DNA of 64,000 nt from positions 3,764,001 through 3,828,000 of the forward strand of contig NZ_CP044125.1 in NCBI RefSeq assembly GCF_016864575.1, written 5' to 3'. Position numbers and translations under genes: made by a program. Source of the DNA: Rhizobium sp. BG4. Lineage in GTDB: Bacteria; Pseudomonadota; Alphaproteobacteria; Rhizobiales; Rhizobiaceae. Under the pieces are notes generated by a model. The model was not told where the DNA came from, searched no databases, and saw nothing but the letters and a program-made list of their open reading frames with translations. This document shows positions 9,906-17,962 of the stretch, one piece after another (the stretch's first letter is position 1; every line of letters begins with the position of its first letter).

Positions 9906-9959
9906 TCGACGCTACTACTGAAAGTTCACTTCCATTCGGCTATATATGTGCACAATAGG

Positions 9960-9978
9960 CGCCGTGCCCGGCACGGCG
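9960..9978. promoter_or_regulatory. Inverted repeat upstream of hicBA
   Basis: CGCCGTG (9960-9966) and CACGGCG (9972-9978) around a 5-base centre, just after an AT-rich TATATATG tract that could be a -10 region. It may be the autoregulatory HicB operator or a weak terminator of the ferredoxin gene. Confidence 0.4.
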
Positions 9979-10048
9979 TCTGCAGGCTGCGAGAACGCAG
10001 CATAGGCAGAATCGGCCCGGGCGTTTGCCGGGCGGGAGAAGTGACGGC

Positions 10049-10291
10049 ATGAAGCATGTATCCATTTTCGTGCGCGCCGATTGGGATGACGAGGCCGGCG
10101 TATGGGTTGCGACCAGCAACGATATCGACGGCCTTGCAGTCGAGGCCGAGACGCTTGAGGCGCTGAGCCCCAAGGTTCTCGCGGCGATCTCCGATCTCCT
10201 GGAACTTAACGGCATCTCGTCTGATCTCGCCGAAATCCCGGTCCACATCATGGCTGAGCAACTCGCTCGCGTTCCCAATCCGAATTTCTGA
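10049..10291 (+). CDS. hicB: HicB-type antitoxin (DUF1902)
   Basis: An 80-residue protein of the DUF1902/HicB fold: the N-terminal beta strands VSIFVRADWDDEAGVWVATSNDIDGLAVEAETLEAL are the partial RNase-H-like core that clamps the toxin. A GGGAGAAG ribosome site lies 8 bases before the ATG. It ends three bases before the hicA start, the normal co-transcribed layout with antitoxin first. It lacks an obvious C-terminal HTH, so autoregulation, if any, would use another surface. It neutralises the HicA mRNA interferase and is expected in the cytoplasm. Confidence 0.85.
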   Translation: MKHVSIFVRADWDDEAGVWVATSNDIDGLAVEAETLEALSPKVLAAISDLLELNGISSDLAEIPVHIMAEQLARVPNPNF

Positions 10292-10293
10292 CG

Positions 10294-10488
10294 ATGGTTG
10301 GCTACCTTCGGGAACTGAAGGAGCTATTGCGCAAGGCTGGCTGCGACTATGTGCGGCCGGGCAAGGGCGATCACGAAATCTGGTATAGTCCGGTTCCCAA
10401 GCGGCATTTCACCGTCGATCACGGAACCAAGTCCCGACATACGGCAAACGAGACCTTGAAACAGGCCGGTCTTCCGAAAGCTTTCTGA
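10294..10488 (+). CDS. hicA: HicA-type mRNA interferase toxin
   Basis: A 64-residue double-stranded-RNA-binding-fold toxin. The diagnostic segment GKGDHEIWYSP carries the catalytic His of the HicA family, followed by the basic strand KRHFTVDHGTKSRHTAN and the final helix LKQAGLPKAF. HicA cleaves mRNA and arrests growth until bound by HicB. It starts two bases after the hicB stop. All key parts are present, so the pair looks intact. It lies in the core region rather than the island. Confidence 0.88.
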   Translation: MVGYLRELKELLRKAGCDYVRPGKGDHEIWYSPVPKRHFTVDHGTKSRHTANETLKQAGLPKAF

Positions 10489-10505
10489 GAGAGGAAGTGC
10501 GCTCC

Positions 10506-10655
10506 AAAAAAAGCCTCGCGCGCCGGATGACGAGCGAGGCGAGGCGGGCGCATAACCATCGGACGAGGGAGGACCGTCCGCGGCTTGGAACGCGCCAGGA
10601 GAACCCAGAGACAAAAGATCAGGTCGTTCACACCTGAACTTTCGAATGTGTTCAT
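10506..10655 (-). ncRNA. Candidate trans-acting small RNA with an anti-Shine-Dalgarno loop
   Basis: Read on the minus strand this gene-free stretch shows three ordered hairpins. First, TCAGGT (10637-10632) pairs with ACCTGA (10624-10619). Second, CGGACG (10580-10575) pairs with CGTCCG (10565-10560) and exposes the loop GTCCTCCCT, complementary to ribosome-binding sites. Third, GCCTCGC pairs with GCGAGGC and is followed by seven T residues (terminator, 10540-10506). An AT-rich CTAATAT hexamer-like box near 10662-10668 could set the 5' end near 10655. CU-rich loops of this kind mark several alphaproteobacterial small RNA families; the exact family is not identified. Confidence 0.55.
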
Positions 10656-10782
10656 ATTAGCGCGCCTCAGTTGAGTCGCCTATCGCAAATTTTTACCATT
10701 GAGAGGCTGGGGAGGGCGCAAGTTTCGCACAGGTTTCGTTGTGCAGCTAACGATCAAACATCGTCTTTCGCCTGGAAATGCG

Positions 10783-11409
10783 CTAGTTTTTGCCGCCCGA
10801 TGCACCGATTCGGTTGTTCAACAAACGTAGCATCCGGTTTTGAAAGTTGACCGCCTCGACCTTGTCGAAACGCGCCTGAAGCCGGTCGTGCTCATCTATA
10901 CCGCGAGCTGATACATCCGATACCAACTCCTGCATGGTCTCGCAGCTGCGCTGGGCGGGCAGGGCCAGGATCTGGCGCTCCATGACGCGGGCCTGATTTC
11001 GGGCGATTTCGGCGTGGCGCTCCTCGTGGCGCTTGATGTCGCTCGAGAGTGCATCCCAGATCATCGACAGCTCCTTCGACGCGCCCTTTCGACTACGCCA
11101 GCGCGGCAGGATGATCTGCGTATGCACGGTCACCTTGGCGCTGCCGACGCGGCAGCGGCCGTCATGCTGGACATAGGTCGCTTCGCCGCCGAAGCGGATC
11201 TTGGTGGCGCCGGGATGGCGGGCGGATGAGCCGTTGGCAGTCGGACCGCGGGTGCTGAGCTGCTGATCGAGCTCGTCTGCGGTTTTGCCGCGGATATCGA
11301 AATAGGAATAGCTTTTCGTCGCGACCACGGCCGCCTGGGCGGAAGTGCAAAGGGCAATCGTCATGGAAAAAGCAAGGACGAGACGCATATTACGCGATGC
11401 GGAAGGCAT
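10783..11409 (-). CDS. DUF922 secreted zinc-protease-like protein
   Basis: About 208 residues, with an N-terminal signal peptide (hydrophobic LVLAFSMTIALCTSAQA) and a DUF922 domain. The domain holds an HEERH sequence fitting the HExxH zinc-protease motif, in the context SDIKRHEERHAEIARNQ, plus two cysteines (CRVG and RSCETM) likely to form a disulfide in the periplasm. The start is uncertain between ATG codons at 11409 and 11388; neither has a clear ribosome site. Function of the family is unproven; a periplasmic metallopeptidase is the best inference. The gene is divergent from folP. Confidence 0.7.
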   Translation of the reverse strand: MPSASRNMRLVLAFSMTIALCTSAQAAVVATKSYSYFDIRGKTADELDQQLSTRGPTANGSSARHPGATKIRFGGEATYVQHDGRCRVGSAKVTVHTQIILPRWRSRKGASKELSMIWDALSSDIKRHEERHAEIARNQARVMERQILALPAQRSCETMQELVSDVSARGIDEHDRLQARFDKVEAVNFQNRMLRLLNNRIGASGGKN

Positions 11410-11512
11410 TCTAGACGATAACCCGTGTTGAAAGTTGGCGGAGCTTGGGGCATAGCCACCGCGAGCGCAATAGAGCGCGCCGGAATTTTTGTTTTCAATG
11501 GGATAAACGCTC

Positions 11513-12382
11513 ATGGACGAGCTTCGGAGCAGTCGCTGGCGCCTCGCGCATGGCCGCGAATTGGAGCTCGGCGGCAAGAGCGTCATCATGGCGATCGTCA
11601 ATGTGACGCCGGATTCCTTTTCCGACGGCGGACGCTATGACAGCACTGAAGCGGCGGTCGAACATGCGCTGGCTGCGGTCGCCCATGGCGCCGAGATTAT
11701 CGATGTCGGCGGCGAGTCGACGCGGCCGGGTGCGGCGAAGGTCGATGCTGCGGAAGAGCAGCAGCGGGTGCTGCCTGTCATCGAGGCGCTTCGCGGCAGG
11801 TCCGATGCACTGATTTCCATCGATACCTACCGGGCCGAGACAGCGCGGCTGGCGCTGGAAGCGGGCGCTCATATCGTCAACGACGTCTTCGGCCTGCAGA
11901 AGGAACCGGAGATCGCAGGCGTGATCGCCAGCGCAAAAGCTGGCGTCTGCATCATGCATACGGGGCGGGAGCGCGAGAAGCTTGCCGATATGATTGCGGA
12001 TCAGGCGCTGTTCCTCGATCAGTCGCTCGAGCTTGCGCGGCAGGCGGGGATCGGCAGCGAGCAGATCGTGCTCGATCCGGGCTTCGGTTTTGCCAAGGAG
12101 ACGGCGGAAGAGAATTTCGAGCTGATGGCGCGGTTTGCCGAGCTTCAGCGTTTCGGGCTGCCGCTGCTGGCCGGAACCTCGCGCAAGCGGTTCATCGGCG
12201 CGGTCACCGGTCGCGATGCGGCTGACCGGGACGTCGCGACGGCGGCGAGCAGCGCGCTGCTGAGATTGGCGGGCGCTGCGGTTTTCCGCGTCCACAATGT
12301 CGCAATCAACAGGGATGCGCTGTGCGTTGCCGATGCTATGCTGGTGGCACGCCGTAATTACGAAGGACGCCGGGGCCAATGA
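11513..12382 (+). CDS. folP: Dihydropteroate synthase
   Basis: A 289-residue TIM-barrel enzyme joining 6-hydroxymethyl-dihydropterin pyrophosphate with p-aminobenzoate to give dihydropteroate in folate synthesis; it is the sulfonamide target. Visible signatures: MAIVNVTPDSFSDGG near the N-terminus, DVGGESTRPGA, the pterin-binding IVNDVFGL region, DPGFGFAK, and the phosphate-binding GTSRKRFIG. It is the first gene of folP-folB-folK: its TGA overlaps the folB ATG (ATGA), implying translational coupling. Confidence 0.97.
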   Translation: MDELRSSRWRLAHGRELELGGKSVIMAIVNVTPDSFSDGGRYDSTEAAVEHALAAVAHGAEIIDVGGESTRPGAAKVDAAEEQQRVLPVIEALRGRSDALISIDTYRAETARLALEAGAHIVNDVFGLQKEPEIAGVIASAKAGVCIMHTGREREKLADMIADQALFLDQSLELARQAGIGSEQIVLDPGFGFAKETAEENFELMARFAELQRFGLPLLAGTSRKRFIGAVTGRDAADRDVATAASSALLRLAGAAVFRVHNVAINRDALCVADAMLVARRNYEGRRGQ

Positions 12383-12750
12383 GCACGAAATATACCATCC
12401 TGATGCAGAACTGTGCGTTCTTCGCCCGTCATGGCGTCCATGACGAGGAGGAGTTCCTCGGGCAGCGCTTCTTCGTCGACGCAGAGCTCGACGTCATCGC
12501 CGGCAAGGCGCTGGAAAGCGACTCGATCGAGGACACCGTCAATTACGGCATCGCCTTCACCGTCATCGAGGAGATCGTCGTCGGCAAGCGGCGCTATCTC
12601 ATCGAGGCGCTGGCGCTCGATATCGCCAAGGGGCTCTGCGAGCGCTTCCATCAGATCACCCGTGCCAAGATCACGGTGCGCAAGCCGAGTGCGCCGGTTC
12701 CGGGCGTGTTGGATTTCGTTCAGGTGAGCGTCGAACATTTTGCCCAGTGA
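12379..12750 (+). CDS. folB: Dihydroneopterin aldolase
   Basis: A 123-residue enzyme cleaving dihydroneopterin to hydroxymethyl-dihydropterin and glycolaldehyde, the step before FolK. The family marks FFARHGVHDEEEFLGQRF and the helix around IEALALDIAKGLCERF are present, and length is normal for this octameric tunnelling-fold enzyme. It starts inside the folP stop (ATGA) and its end overlaps the folK start by 11 bases, so the three genes are tightly coupled. Confidence 0.95.
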   Translation: MSTKYTILMQNCAFFARHGVHDEEEFLGQRFFVDAELDVIAGKALESDSIEDTVNYGIAFTVIEEIVVGKRRYLIEALALDIAKGLCERFHQITRAKITVRKPSAPVPGVLDFVQVSVEHFAQ

Positions 12751-13258
12751 TCATTTCAGACCGGCGACGCTCGGGCTCGGCGGCAATGTCGGCGAGCCCG
12801 TCGCCTCGATGGTGGCGGCCCTGCAGGCGCTCGATGCCCGCGCCGATACGCGCGTGACCGCGGTGTCGCGGCTCTATCGCACGCCGCCATGGGGCAAGAC
12901 GGATCAATCCTTCTTCTTCAACGCCTGCGCCGCTGTAGAAACGCGGCTGACGCCAGAGGCGCTTCTCGATGTCTGCCTCGATATCGAGCGGGAGATGAAG
13001 CGCGAGCGGATCGAGCGCTGGGGACCGCGCACGCTCGATATCGACGTGCTGACTTTCGACAATGTGGAGCAGGCTGCGCCGCGGCTGGAGCTGCCGCATC
13101 CGCGGATGACGGAGCGGGGATTCGTGCTGATGCCGCTCGCGGATTTTGCCGCGGATCTCGCCGTGAAAGGCCGCAGCGTAGGGGAATGGCTGAAGGATGC
13201 CGATGTGCAGGGCATCGAGATTGCCGATGCTTCCCGCGACTGGTGGGCGAAGTCCTGA
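12740..13258 (+). CDS. folK: 2-amino-4-hydroxy-6-hydroxymethyldihydropteridine pyrophosphokinase
   Basis: A 172-residue HPPK that pyrophosphorylates hydroxymethyl-dihydropterin, giving the FolP substrate. Signatures: LGLGGNVGEPVASM at the N-terminus and the active-site stretch ERWGPRTLDIDVLTFDN with its paired aspartates. Translation probably starts at a TTG at 12740, inside the end of folB; no ATG precedes the conserved core. A hairpin terminator follows directly. Confidence 0.95.
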   Translation: MPSDHFRPATLGLGGNVGEPVASMVAALQALDARADTRVTAVSRLYRTPPWGKTDQSFFFNACAAVETRLTPEALLDVCLDIEREMKRERIERWGPRTLDIDVLTFDNVEQAAPRLELPHPRMTERGFVLMPLADFAADLAVKGRSVGEWLKDADVQGIEIADASRDWWAKS

Positions 13259-13266
13259 AACGCAAA

Positions 13267-13285
13267 GCGGCGGAAAATCCGCCGC
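13267..13285 (+). terminator. Hairpin after the fol cluster
   Basis: Perfect 8-bp stem GCGGCGGA (13267-13274) with TCCGCCGC (13278-13285) around AAA, between two convergent genes; it has no long T tract. Confidence 0.55.
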
Positions 13286-13313
13286 CTGGTGTGTCTGCGT
13301 GATCGGCTAGAGC

Positions 13314-13862
13314 CTACTGAACCGAGCCGACCGTCATTTCGTCGAGCTGGCGGGTCAGCGTCAGGCCGATGACCGGGATCATCCGGTCTTCCACCTTGAC
13401 CGAAACCGTGACGTTCATCGTCTTGTCGTCACGGATGCGGGCGATCATGGCGCCGTTGAGCTTGGAGCGGTTGAGGCCGACGACGACGGTATCGGGCGTC
13501 ACCGTGCCCGAAATGACGTCCAGGCCCTTGCCGGCTGCGCCATCCAGGAACTGGCCCTTGTAGCTGTTGCCTGATTGCGTGATCGTCGCGGTCATCGGCT
13601 GCTTGAAGACGCCGACGCGGCAGGAGCCGTCGAGCTTGATGCCCGTACCGTCGGTGACCGAAGAGCCGACGAGATTGCAGGTGAACTTCGTGCCCTTGTA
13701 TTTGCCGGCGACGATTTCACCCGGGCCTCTCCAGGAGCCGGCGACCGACTCGAAGAAGGCTTTGTCGCGTGTTGCGGCGGTTGCTGCCGGCGTGATTTCG
13801 GCGACCGGCGACAGGGCCACGGCGGCGAGGCCGCAGACGATAAGAAGCTTGCGCGAATACAT
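13314..13862 (-). CDS. Conserved secreted protein of unknown function
   Basis: About 182 residues with a clear signal peptide (YSRKLLIVCGLAAVALSPVAEITPAATA) and then a beta-rich domain. The region SWRGPGEIVAGKYKGTKFTCNLVGSS and two cysteines (TCNL and SCRVGVF) suggest a disulfide-bonded lipocalin-like barrel seen in rhizobial conserved periplasmic proteins. An AAGGAAAT ribosome site sits 6 bases before the ATG at 13862, which decides the start. I do not recognise a named family and infer only periplasmic location. It converges with folK. Confidence 0.75.
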   Translation of the reverse strand: MYSRKLLIVCGLAAVALSPVAEITPAATAATRDKAFFESVAGSWRGPGEIVAGKYKGTKFTCNLVGSSVTDGTGIKLDGSCRVGVFKQPMTATITQSGNSYKGQFLDGAAGKGLDVISGTVTPDTVVVGLNRSKLNGAMIARIRDDKTMNVTVSVKVEDRMIPVIGLTLTRQLDEMTVGSVQ

Positions 13863-14074
13863 GGAATTTCCTTGGCACACCTACCCGTTACTGCCTCGGA
13901 GTTTTGCCGAATAATGGTTAATGGTTGGTTTCCGGCCTGCCGAAATGCACTGGAGAATCGGGATTTCCGGAGCTGCTCGCATGGTGATTTCATGCCGCTA
14001 CAGGCATGAAAACTATGCGTTTCCGGGCCGCTTCCGTTACGTCAGGCTCGCACGCTGAGAAAAACGCCTTGCAC

Positions 14075-15157
14075 CTACTTCTGCTGGTCGCGGCCGGTCA
14101 TGGACGGCGTGAGATCGCCGATGAAGTCGCCGATTCCCGGGCGTTTGAACGCGCGGAAGGCGAGTGGACGGCAAAGGTCCATCGCAGCGATTCCGATGCG
14201 CGCCGTCATCAGGCCGTTGATAACGCCTTCGCCGAGACGGGCCGAGAGTTTCGAGGCGAGGCCGTGGCCGAGCACCTGCTGGACAAGGCTGTCGCCGACG
14301 GCGATCGAGCCTGTCACCGCGAGGTGAGCAAGGACGTCGCGCATCAGCCGGATCATGCCGAGCGTGCCGGGACGTCCGCCATAGAGCTCGGCCATGGCGC
14401 GGATCAGCCGAGAGGCCTCGTAGAGCACGTAGAGAAGATCGACAATGGCGCGGGGGCTGACGGCTGTGACGATCGAGACGCGCTTCGACGAATTGACGAT
14501 CAGCGCCCGGGCCTGGCGGTCGAGCGGGCCGAGCAATTCGCGTTCGGCAAGTGCGACGAGATGCGGCGCGTCGATGATGTCGTTTTCGGAGGCTTTCAGC
14601 GTGGCGCGGCCCTTGGCGGTCTCGGGCTTGGCCGAGAGCATGGAGGCCAGCCGGTTGACCAGCGTGCGCGCCTTGGCGGGCCTGGTTTCCAGGATTGCGG
14701 CTTCGGCCTCCGCCTTGATCGTCTGCACTGCCGTCAGCCGCATCATCCCGGCGGTCTCGCGAATGACGATCCCGACGACAGCGAGGATGCCGACGGCAAG
14801 CGCTGTGAGCGCGGCGTAGCCGAGCCAATCGGCGCGGGAGAACAGGTCACGGATCAGGCTGTCGGTCCAGAGGCCGAAGGCGAGCGACAGCAGGATGCCG
14901 AAGGCGGCGCCGGCGATCTTGGCGAAGGAGAGGCGGCGCTTGCGCGGCACGGCGACCGGAAGCGGGGCGCTGTCCTTTTCCGGATTGAGGAAGGGATCGT
15001 CCTCATCCGGCGTCAGGATGACATCAGCTTCGAATGCCGAGGGTCTGCGGCGCTCCGGCGGCAGCGATGTCTCGACCGGACGCGGATCGTCCTCATAGAC
15101 GAAGGCGGCGGGGGCGCGGGTCTTGCGGCCGGGATCTTCTGGAGCGGACTTGCTCAT
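14075..15157 (-). CDS. YcjF/TIGR01620-family inner membrane protein (DUF697)
   Basis: A 360-residue membrane protein: a polar Pro/Arg-rich N-terminus, two membrane helices (about residues 75-95 and 106-130), and a cytoplasmic C-terminal DUF697 domain with amphipathic helices and GIGDFIGDLTPSM near the end. In many Proteobacteria this gene follows ycjX, and here its start overlaps the ycjX stop (15154-15157, ATGA). The pair is often linked to envelope stress, but its biochemical role is unknown. Confidence 0.85.
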   Translation of the reverse strand: MSKSAPEDPGRKTRAPAAFVYEDDPRPVETSLPPERRRPSAFEADVILTPDEDDPFLNPEKDSAPLPVAVPRKRRLSFAKIAGAAFGILLSLAFGLWTDSLIRDLFSRADWLGYAALTALAVGILAVVGIVIRETAGMMRLTAVQTIKAEAEAAILETRPAKARTLVNRLASMLSAKPETAKGRATLKASENDIIDAPHLVALAERELLGPLDRQARALIVNSSKRVSIVTAVSPRAIVDLLYVLYEASRLIRAMAELYGGRPGTLGMIRLMRDVLAHLAVTGSIAVGDSLVQQVLGHGLASKLSARLGEGVINGLMTARIGIAAMDLCRPLAFRAFKRPGIGDFIGDLTPSMTGRDQQK

Positions 15158-16656
15158 GCGAGACGGTCTCCAAACAGGAACTGCATGGCGCGATCGAGCC
15201 GGATATGCGGTACCGAGAGCTTGATACCTCCACCGGTCTCCTCGAGCTGCGGCGGGCGGAAGCGCACGACGTTCACGTCAGGCAATTGGATATCGCGGTC
15301 TCCCGATTCAATGGCGGCAAACAGGGTTTCGGGGTCGGTGGGAAGGTCGCCCGGGAAGATCGCTGTCTTGCGCAACCCGTCGAAACGCTCGCCGCCGATG
15401 GTCTCTCCCTCGATCGGCGTGCCGACGATGACCGGCAGATCGTGGCCGTCGCGCTTGACCGTCGCTTCGCGGGTGGCGCGCACCGAGGCGAGCGCCATGA
15501 CGTCGATCCCGGCACCGGCCATGCCGATGCGGTGAATGGCGCGCTCGACAAGGCGGCGCGTCAGGGCATCCAGCCGGTCGTGGCTTTCATGATGCAGGTG
15601 ATCGGCCTTGGTGGCGGCGACGAGCACGCGGTCGATGCGGCGGCCGAGCAGCGAGGAGAGCAGCGAATTGGTGCCGGGACGGAAGCAGGCGAGAACGTCG
15701 CTCAGCGCCCGTTCCAGATCCTGGACGGCTTCCGGGCCGCGATTGATCGCCTGCAGCGCGTCGACGAGGACGATCTGGCGGTCGAGGCGGGCGAAATGCT
15801 CGCGGAAGAAGGGTTTGACGACCACGGACTTATAGGCCTCGTAGCGGCGCTCCATCATTGCCCAGAGAGAGCCTTTTTCCGGCTTGCCATCGGCAGGCAG
15901 GTGCAGGGGTGCGAAGGTGAGGGCGGGTGAACCGTCGAGATCGCCGGGCAGCAGGAAACGGCCGGGTGGCAGGGTCGAGAGCGACCGCTCGTCGGCCTTG
16001 CAGGCCTTCAGGTAGGCGGCGAAGGAGGAGGCGAGGTCGCGCGCCGTCATCTCGTTGGCTGCGGCGTGAATATCGGTCTGATCGGTCAGTTCCAGCCAGG
16101 TGCGGGAGAGCTCGGCGCGGATGCCGGTGCGGGCCAATGCCAGCGTATCCTCGCTGAAGGCACGAAAGTCCTTGGCGAGCAGCGGCAGGTCGAGCAGCCA
16201 TTCGCCGGGGTAATCGACGATATCGATCGACAGGCGGCCCGGCGAGAACATCCGGCTCCAGCCGCTGGCGCTCTGGTAGTCGATGGTGACGCGCAATTCG
16301 GAGATGGCGCGGGTCGAATCCGGCCAGACGCGGTCCTTCACCAGTGCCCGAATGTGATCCTCGTATTGAAAACGCGGTACACCGTCGTCGGGCTGTTCCT
16401 CGAGACGGACAGCCGAGACGCGGCCGGATTGCACCGGCTCGAACAGCGGGAGGCGGCCGCCATGCAGCAGATTGTGAACCAGCGAGGAAATGAAGACGGT
16501 CTTGCCGGAACGGGAAAGGCCCGTCACGCCGAGGCGGATCGTCGGGTGAACCAGACCGCTGGCGCGGTCGGTCAGATTGTCGAAGGCGATGCGGGCATCG
16601 TCGGCGAGGGATGTCAGGCTTGGCGGCAAGGCGGGTTCCCTGATGTCATTGCTCAC
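15154..16656 (-). CDS. YcjX-like P-loop GTPase/ATPase
   Basis: A 500-residue nucleotide-binding protein of the YcjX (DUF463) family. The Walker A motif GLSRSGKT is at residues 46-53, and VDYPGEWLLDLP is the DxxG-like switch region; further conserved segments include VLVAATKADHLHHE, an N/TKAD-like guanine-recognition element. The family has been suggested to act as a stress-induced GTPase together with YcjF, encoded immediately downstream with a 4-base overlap. The ATG start is preceded by a weak purine-rich site. The protein is cytoplasmic with no membrane segments. Confidence 0.9.
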   Translation of the reverse strand: MSNDIREPALPPSLTSLADDARIAFDNLTDRASGLVHPTIRLGVTGLSRSGKTVFISSLVHNLLHGGRLPLFEPVQSGRVSAVRLEEQPDDGVPRFQYEDHIRALVKDRVWPDSTRAISELRVTIDYQSASGWSRMFSPGRLSIDIVDYPGEWLLDLPLLAKDFRAFSEDTLALARTGIRAELSRTWLELTDQTDIHAAANEMTARDLASSFAAYLKACKADERSLSTLPPGRFLLPGDLDGSPALTFAPLHLPADGKPEKGSLWAMMERRYEAYKSVVVKPFFREHFARLDRQIVLVDALQAINRGPEAVQDLERALSDVLACFRPGTNSLLSSLLGRRIDRVLVAATKADHLHHESHDRLDALTRRLVERAIHRIGMAGAGIDVMALASVRATREATVKRDGHDLPVIVGTPIEGETIGGERFDGLRKTAIFPGDLPTDPETLFAAIESGDRDIQLPDVNVVRFRPPQLEETGGGIKLSVPHIRLDRAMQFLFGDRLA

Positions 16657-16695
16657 CCATATAGGATGGCTTGGCCGCCGGAAAAAGGATGTACG

Positions 16696-17190
16696 TCAGG
16701 CGACGAGAAACTCGCGCAGTTTCCAGGCCGCCGCGGCGGCATCGAAATCGAGGACGGCAAGACCGCCGGCGGGAAAGCCGTTCGGCAGCGTACGTAGCAG
16801 GGCATCGTGGCCGATCAGCGTTTCGAGCGTCTGCTCGATCGTCGGATTATGGCCGACCAGCATGACGGCGGTTGCCGTCTGCGTGCGCAGGATTTCGAGA
16901 TAGACGTCAGGCGTCGTGTTGTAGAGCTCGTCGACATAGCGCAGGTCGACCGAGAGGCCCATGGCGCGATGGACGGCATCGGCCGTCTCGCGGCAGCGCC
17001 GCGCGGTCGAACTCAGGATGATGTCCGGCCGGTAACCCTTGTCGGCCGCATGGTCGGCGACGATCTCGGCATCGCCATATCCCTTCTCACTCAGATCGCG
17101 GTCGAAATCGCCCTGACCGGGCTGCGGCCAGACGGCTTCAGCGTGCCGAAGCAGGTAGATTCGTGAAGGCGAAGGCAAGGTTGCGGCCAT
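16696..17190 (-). CDS. SixA-type histidine phosphatase (phosphoglycerate mutase fold)
   Basis: A short histidine phosphatase of about 164 residues. The catalytic motif is LLRHAEA (RHG variant RHA), with the conserved SSTARRCRETAD and VGHNPTIEQ carrying the second catalytic histidine. Length and motif spacing match SixA, which dephosphorylates Hpt histidines in E. coli; the target here is unknown. I chose the ATG at 17190, which has GGA upstream; a GTG at 17202 is an alternative. It lies next to, but apart from, the ycjX pair (about 40 bases). Confidence 0.85.
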   Translation of the reverse strand: MAATLPSPSRIYLLRHAEAVWPQPGQGDFDRDLSEKGYGDAEIVADHAADKGYRPDIILSSTARRCRETADAVHRAMGLSVDLRYVDELYNTTPDVYLEILRTQTATAVMLVGHNPTIEQTLETLIGHDALLRTLPNGFPAGGLAVLDFDAAAAAWKLREFLVA

Positions 17191-17364
17191 AGAAAAATCC
17201 ACGTGCGAAGGAGCCTTTTCAGTAGCTGCCGGGTATTGCCGGCGTCAACCGGTGACGTGCCGGAGCGGTGCAAAAGCGCTGCACCAACACGGCTTGTTGA
17301 AGGCGGGGTGAAAAGGCGGAATCGGAATAATGATGAGAAAATAGACTGTTAGCTCAAAAATGTG

Positions 17365-17382
17365 ACAGATTTAAAAATCTGT
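17365..17382. promoter_or_regulatory. Perfect palindrome upstream of dksA
   Basis: ACAGATTT (17365-17372), AA, AAATCTGT (17375-17382): an 8-bp perfect inverted repeat in an AT-rich stretch about 85 bp before the dksA start. It looks like a dimeric regulator's operator. Confidence 0.45.
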
Positions 17383-17465
17383 TTACATGTCGTATTTGGC
17401 TTGAATCGATATTAGCGCATGGGATATACACCCCGCCACATGAGATGTTCTTCAGGAGAATCGCG

Positions 17466-17885
17466 TTGAGTGAGAAGATCGATCTTAGCAATTACGTTCC
17501 CTCGGAAGACGAGGAGTTCATGAACGTAAACCAGCGAGCATATTTCCGGGCAAAGCTGGTCGCATGGAAAAACGACATCCTTAGAGAAGCGCGCGAGACC
17601 CTAGATCATCTCGCTGAAGAAAGCGCCAACCATCCCGACCTCGCGGACCGGGCATCTTCCGAAACAGACCGGGCCATCGAACTTCGCGCCCGCGACCGTC
17701 AGAGAAAACTGATCTCCAAGATCGACGCCGCGCTGCAGCGTATCGATGACGGCACCTACGGTTACTGCGAAGAAACCGGCGAGCCGATCGGCCTCAAGCG
17801 TCTCGACGCCCGCCCGATCGCCACGCTGTCGATCGAGGCACAGGAGCGCCACGAGCGCCGCGAAAAAGTCTACCGCGACGAATAA
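17466..17885 (+). CDS. dksA: RNA polymerase-binding transcription factor DksA, one-cysteine type
   Basis: A 139-residue DksA that binds the RNA polymerase secondary channel and, with ppGpp, mediates the stringent response. The coiled-coil with its tip region is followed by the globular zinc-finger-like domain, but only one of the four zinc cysteines remains: CEETG replaces CxxC and TLSIEA replaces the second pair. I chose a TTG start at 17466, preceded by CAGGAG at 8 bases, giving the normal rhizobial N-terminus MSEKIDLSNY; an upstream in-frame ATG lacks a site. Confidence 0.93.
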   Translation: MSEKIDLSNYVPSEDEEFMNVNQRAYFRAKLVAWKNDILREARETLDHLAEESANHPDLADRASSETDRAIELRARDRQRKLISKIDAALQRIDDGTYGYCEETGEPIGLKRLDARPIATLSIEAQERHERREKVYRDE

Positions 17886-17911
17886 GCGCCTCACGGCAGA
17901 GCAAAAAATAA

Positions 17912-17939
17912 AGGCACCGCTTGCCGGCGGTGCCTTTTT
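17912..17939 (+). terminator. dksA terminator
   Basis: AGGCACCGC (17912-17920) pairs with GCGGTGCCT (17927-17935), then TTTT. It lies 27 bases past the dksA stop and faces the convergent FliO-domain gene. Confidence 0.85.
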
Positions 17940-17962
17940 CGTTTCGGGCCCATGTTTCAGAG

